A stretch of DNA of 64,000 bases from Periconia sp. R9002 (taxonomy: Eukaryota > Ascomycota > Dothideomycetes > Pleosporales > Periconiaceae), in contig JAMAHW010000048.1 in NCBI GenBank assembly GCA_023627715.1, forward strand, positions 62,001 to 126,000. The letters run 5' to 3'. Numbering within the stretch: the stretch's first letter is position 1; the number at the start of each line of letters is the position of its first letter. Both the position numbers and the translations under genes were made by a program. The notes beneath the pieces are model-generated. The model had not been told where the DNA came from, did no database searches, and saw nothing but the letters and a program-made list of their open reading frames with translations. Of the stretch, positions 61,361 through 64,000 are shown piece after piece.

Positions 61361-62795
61361 TTACAAGCCGTGATGAAGATCGTAGCCAACCGGCAAAGCG
61401 CCCTCCTCTTGAACTTGATCCAATGGGCCCGATTCTCCAAACCACTGTCCGCTCATTGAGCGGCCGGACATGGGCATATCGTTCACGGGTGTCATCCCGC
61501 TGCTGTACGCCTGCCAGGGCGCAGGGTATGTGTACTGGTGGTTCGGTATAATGGGGGCGGAAAGAGGACCCGCCGTGTTGGATCCTAGTGTGGTATGTAT
61601 GGTCGATGGATTCGTGTCTATTGATACAGCGTACGGGTAAGGTGAAATTCTACGGGAAAAGTCGTGTGATTGTTGTGGTTGATGTTGTAGGCCGAGCCCT
61701 TGGTTCGGAAATTGCTGAGGGAGTCCTTCGATGTTTCCGTACGACATGGATCGTGCTGGCGGCTGGAAGTTCTGCTGGGACGGCCAGTTCTGTGGTTCTG
61801 GGTGACCGTAGGACATGGTTGAAGTGGTACTCATGGTCGCAGGGGTATGGCCACCTGAAACATTCGATTCGCTTCCGTAATTCGAGTTGGCAGTAGACGG
61901 AGAAGGCCGCCAGTATCCAGTTGATGAAGACGGGCTTTCTGTGACAGAGGAGGACGGTAGAAACGTGGAACTGGGTGGCCATTGTGTATCGATGGCATGT
62001 GGATAATGAAACGAGGATTGAGACATGTGTACTACGCAAAAATTAGCAATCTGCCTCTCCCACTCTGGCGCTTTCCCATATTTTGATTTAATCACTCACA
62101 GGCATTATGAGGCGCAGCGTGTTGTGGATCGATCTCAATGTCATTCATCATGGAGTACTTGCGAGAACCCGGGCCCGGCTGCGCTGTAGTAGCAAACGGT
62201 TGGCAAAATTCATCCATCTTTTCGTTCTTCGTTGGGGGGTGTCGTGGAGATGAGGTAGTTGAAGAATCGTGACCACCAACGCTTGATTCCTTTACGAGGA
62301 CGCGCGAATTATCCGGGGCCTGATCCACGGGGTAGAAATTGCACTCTTTCTTTAATCGAATACAGTTGGCGCAACGTCCAGTAGGTTCGTCTTGGGATAC
62401 AAGGCATCGTATCTTCCTGCGGCGACAGTGTCCTGTTTATCCACATCAACGGAAAATGTTCAACTATCCAGTCCAACTCGCCACTCACCACACGCGACTG
62501 AGGTTCTGTGATAACCTAGTTTGTTGCGCCTTTTATCTGTTGGCGATAAATCACCGTTGTTTCCAAGCGCCAAGTTACGCATGTGCGGTGTTGATGAAGA
62601 TCGTCTAATAGGAGTGGTAGTTTTGTCTTTGGAGGGTCGCCTTTTCTTATTGCTCTGCTGAGAGGACGAAGGATCAACCGTATTGCTGGCGAAGGAGAGG
62701 TTATAGTCGGCACCCAGTTCCCCGCTCTGGGCAGCGGTCGTTTCTGGTATGGGATAGGATGTTGCAGAGGGTTGTCCCGCGATATCGAGGGACAT
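61361..62795 (-). CDS. Zn2Cys6 transcription factor, Ser/Gln/Pro-rich
   Basis: Model complement(join(61361..62031, 62100..62432, 62489..62795)), 436 aa. Intron 1 falls inside the zinc cluster, right after the first Cys; splicing gives C102-x2-C105-x6-C112-x10-C123-x2-C126-x6-C133, within GYHRTSVACGHCRRRKIRC and RCANCIRLKKECNFYPVD. The N-terminus is Ser/Thr-rich with a basic stretch (KKRRPSKDK). The C-terminal half is Ser/Gln/Pro/Tyr-rich and looks like an activation domain. No fungal_trans domain is visible. I chose ATG 62795 (MSLDIAGQPS). An in-frame ATG at 62879 would add 28 residues. Confidence 0.88.
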
Positions 62796-64000
62796 TGTGT
62801 TATTGACGGGTTGTAGGAGTAATGCGTGATCTAACCTAGAAGCAACTTTCTTTGCACGTCGTTCCACCCCGACAGCCATGAGAGGCGCGGTCGTTTCGCG
62901 CTTTTCTTTGGGATACAAATGAACAAGTTGGGCAGTGAATCCCAGACCTACTGTCGTCAGGCGGAGAGAACAAAATATTGTGGGGCGACGCAGTGGACTA
63001 GAAAGGTTGGCGCGTTCATACCTCAATAGCTAGCTACGGAGAAGTTCAAAACGATGAAGCCCGCACTAACAGATCGTGTGCGCACTCGGGAGCGGGAAAC
63101 AGCTATAAACAGCTACTTGCAATGGACCATGCCATGTGCCGGATTCGAAACCTCTGGGCTCTTGTATAAAAAGCTGGAGCAAAGGCTAACCAGCGGCGAA
63201 GGGTTGTCGATGGTAAAGGAAAGAAAGATAGAATGAGAGACACGACAGCACTGTATCAACTCACGAGGGGCGCACGCTTGCAGCACCCACCACGAAATTG
63301 AGCGAGTGGAGGCACATTCGCAATATAGTGTGGGTAGGAAGAAGAATATGAGCGACAAGGATGTGTCCAAGGGCCAAAAAGCAAAAAAGCACCTGTATGA
63401 CGATGAAGGGATTTAGGGTCGAGAGAGACGACCTTTTTTCTTCTCTTTCGAGAAGCTGTTTGGCTGAGTGCCTGAAGGATACTAAAAAAGTGGCGAAGAG
63501 CAGCCATTTGCACCTCCACGAAGATGCACCACCACATGGTACGCTGCTACCACCAGTCGCGTTGGTGCATCATTCCAATTCCGTTCAACGAGCCTGCATG
63601 GATGTCGACTTGGCCCTCATAGGCGATCTTGGGCCGGTCTGGCAGGAGGTGATTGCGAACCCTGCGTGCCTGGGTGCTGGCGGGAGGAAGGGTATGGCAT
63701 GGACTTGTGGACTGTGCTCGTCGAGGGACAAGGTACGTTTGCGGTTCAGTTGTCCACTACGCCGTTCCTCGGACTTGCGCTACCCACGCACCGGTGCAGT
63801 GTTTAGGTGGGCCATGGCCGGCTGTCATCATTAGCTAGGTGAGCGTAGCGCAGCCGCGGCGTTACAGGTGATGAGCTCAGTCGGGCCAATGAATACCCGG
63901 ACATAGCACTGTAGCAGACAGCCGGGCGATGTTCTGTCTGAGTTGATAGGTAAGTTATTAATGAGAATAGCGATGATTGATGCTGATGATGCTGATGGTG
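62796..64000. other. Upstream region of the Zn2Cys6 gene, to window end
   Basis: 1.2 kb with no supportable gene. Short frames on both strands lack family features. A small GATGCTGAT repeat lies at the very end. Confidence 0.5.

Noticed and set aside
60877..61551. Overlapping 187- and 138-codon frames beside the Zn2Cys6 gene 3' end
   Set aside because: They run on opposite strands through the same bases, with no motifs; one overlaps the regulator's last exon.

Overview
The window is nuclear DNA of a filamentous ascomycete (Pezizomycotina). The evidence is about 24 protein genes on both strands, mostly with short 45-130 bp GT-AG introns and CTGAC/CTAAC-like branch points, plus fungal-only families: Zn2Cys6 regulators, a tannase/feruloyl esterase, a DBF2/Sid2-type kinase, methylcitrate synthase and a type II membrane GH3 beta-glucosidase. 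I cannot name the genus. All splice models were rebuilt by eye from frame, splice sites and protein family conservation.

Layout. 0-9.2 kb is an accessory block: the 3' part of a salicylate-hydroxylase-like FAD monooxygenase, a seven-TM membrane protein, a secreted tannase/feruloyl esterase and a four-exon protein I do not recognise. 9.2-11.9 kb is AT-rich and gene-poor, with degenerate pentamer repeats and one copy of a dispersed repeat. 11.9-21 kb is mostly housekeeping: a small membrane protein, a kynurenine-type aminotransferase, MGS1/WRNIP1, the SNARE VTI1, an amine-oxidase-like flavoprotein and ribosomal protein eL43, whose four small exons are easily missed. 21.4-22.5 kb holds a GPI-anchored secreted protein.

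23.5-31.3 kb looks like a small functional cluster: Zn2Cys6 regulator, D-amino-acid oxidase with a peroxisomal SRL end, HSL-type esterase and POT-family peptide transporter. The divergent esterase/transporter promoter carries three exact GCCTATCGC repeats spaced 10 and 31 bp apart. 31.3-33.0 kb is repeat-derived and microsatellite-rich, and starts with the second copy of the dispersed repeat, which differs from the first mainly by transitions.

33.0-48 kb is core metabolism and genome maintenance: GH3 beta-glucosidase, a head-to-head pair of methylcitrate synthase and (methyl)isocitrate lyase (two steps of mitochondrial propionyl-CoA disposal), SMC5 and fumarase. 49.5-53.7 kb has a RING-finger protein and a DBF2/Sid2 kinase. 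A 7.6 kb stretch with no supportable gene follows, and then a Zn2Cys6 regulator at 61.4-62.8 kb whose upstream region runs to the window end.

The best candidate for an undescribed system is the 23.5-31.3 kb module: peptide uptake, ester hydrolysis and D-amino-acid oxidation beside a regulator and a promoter with helically phased repeats.
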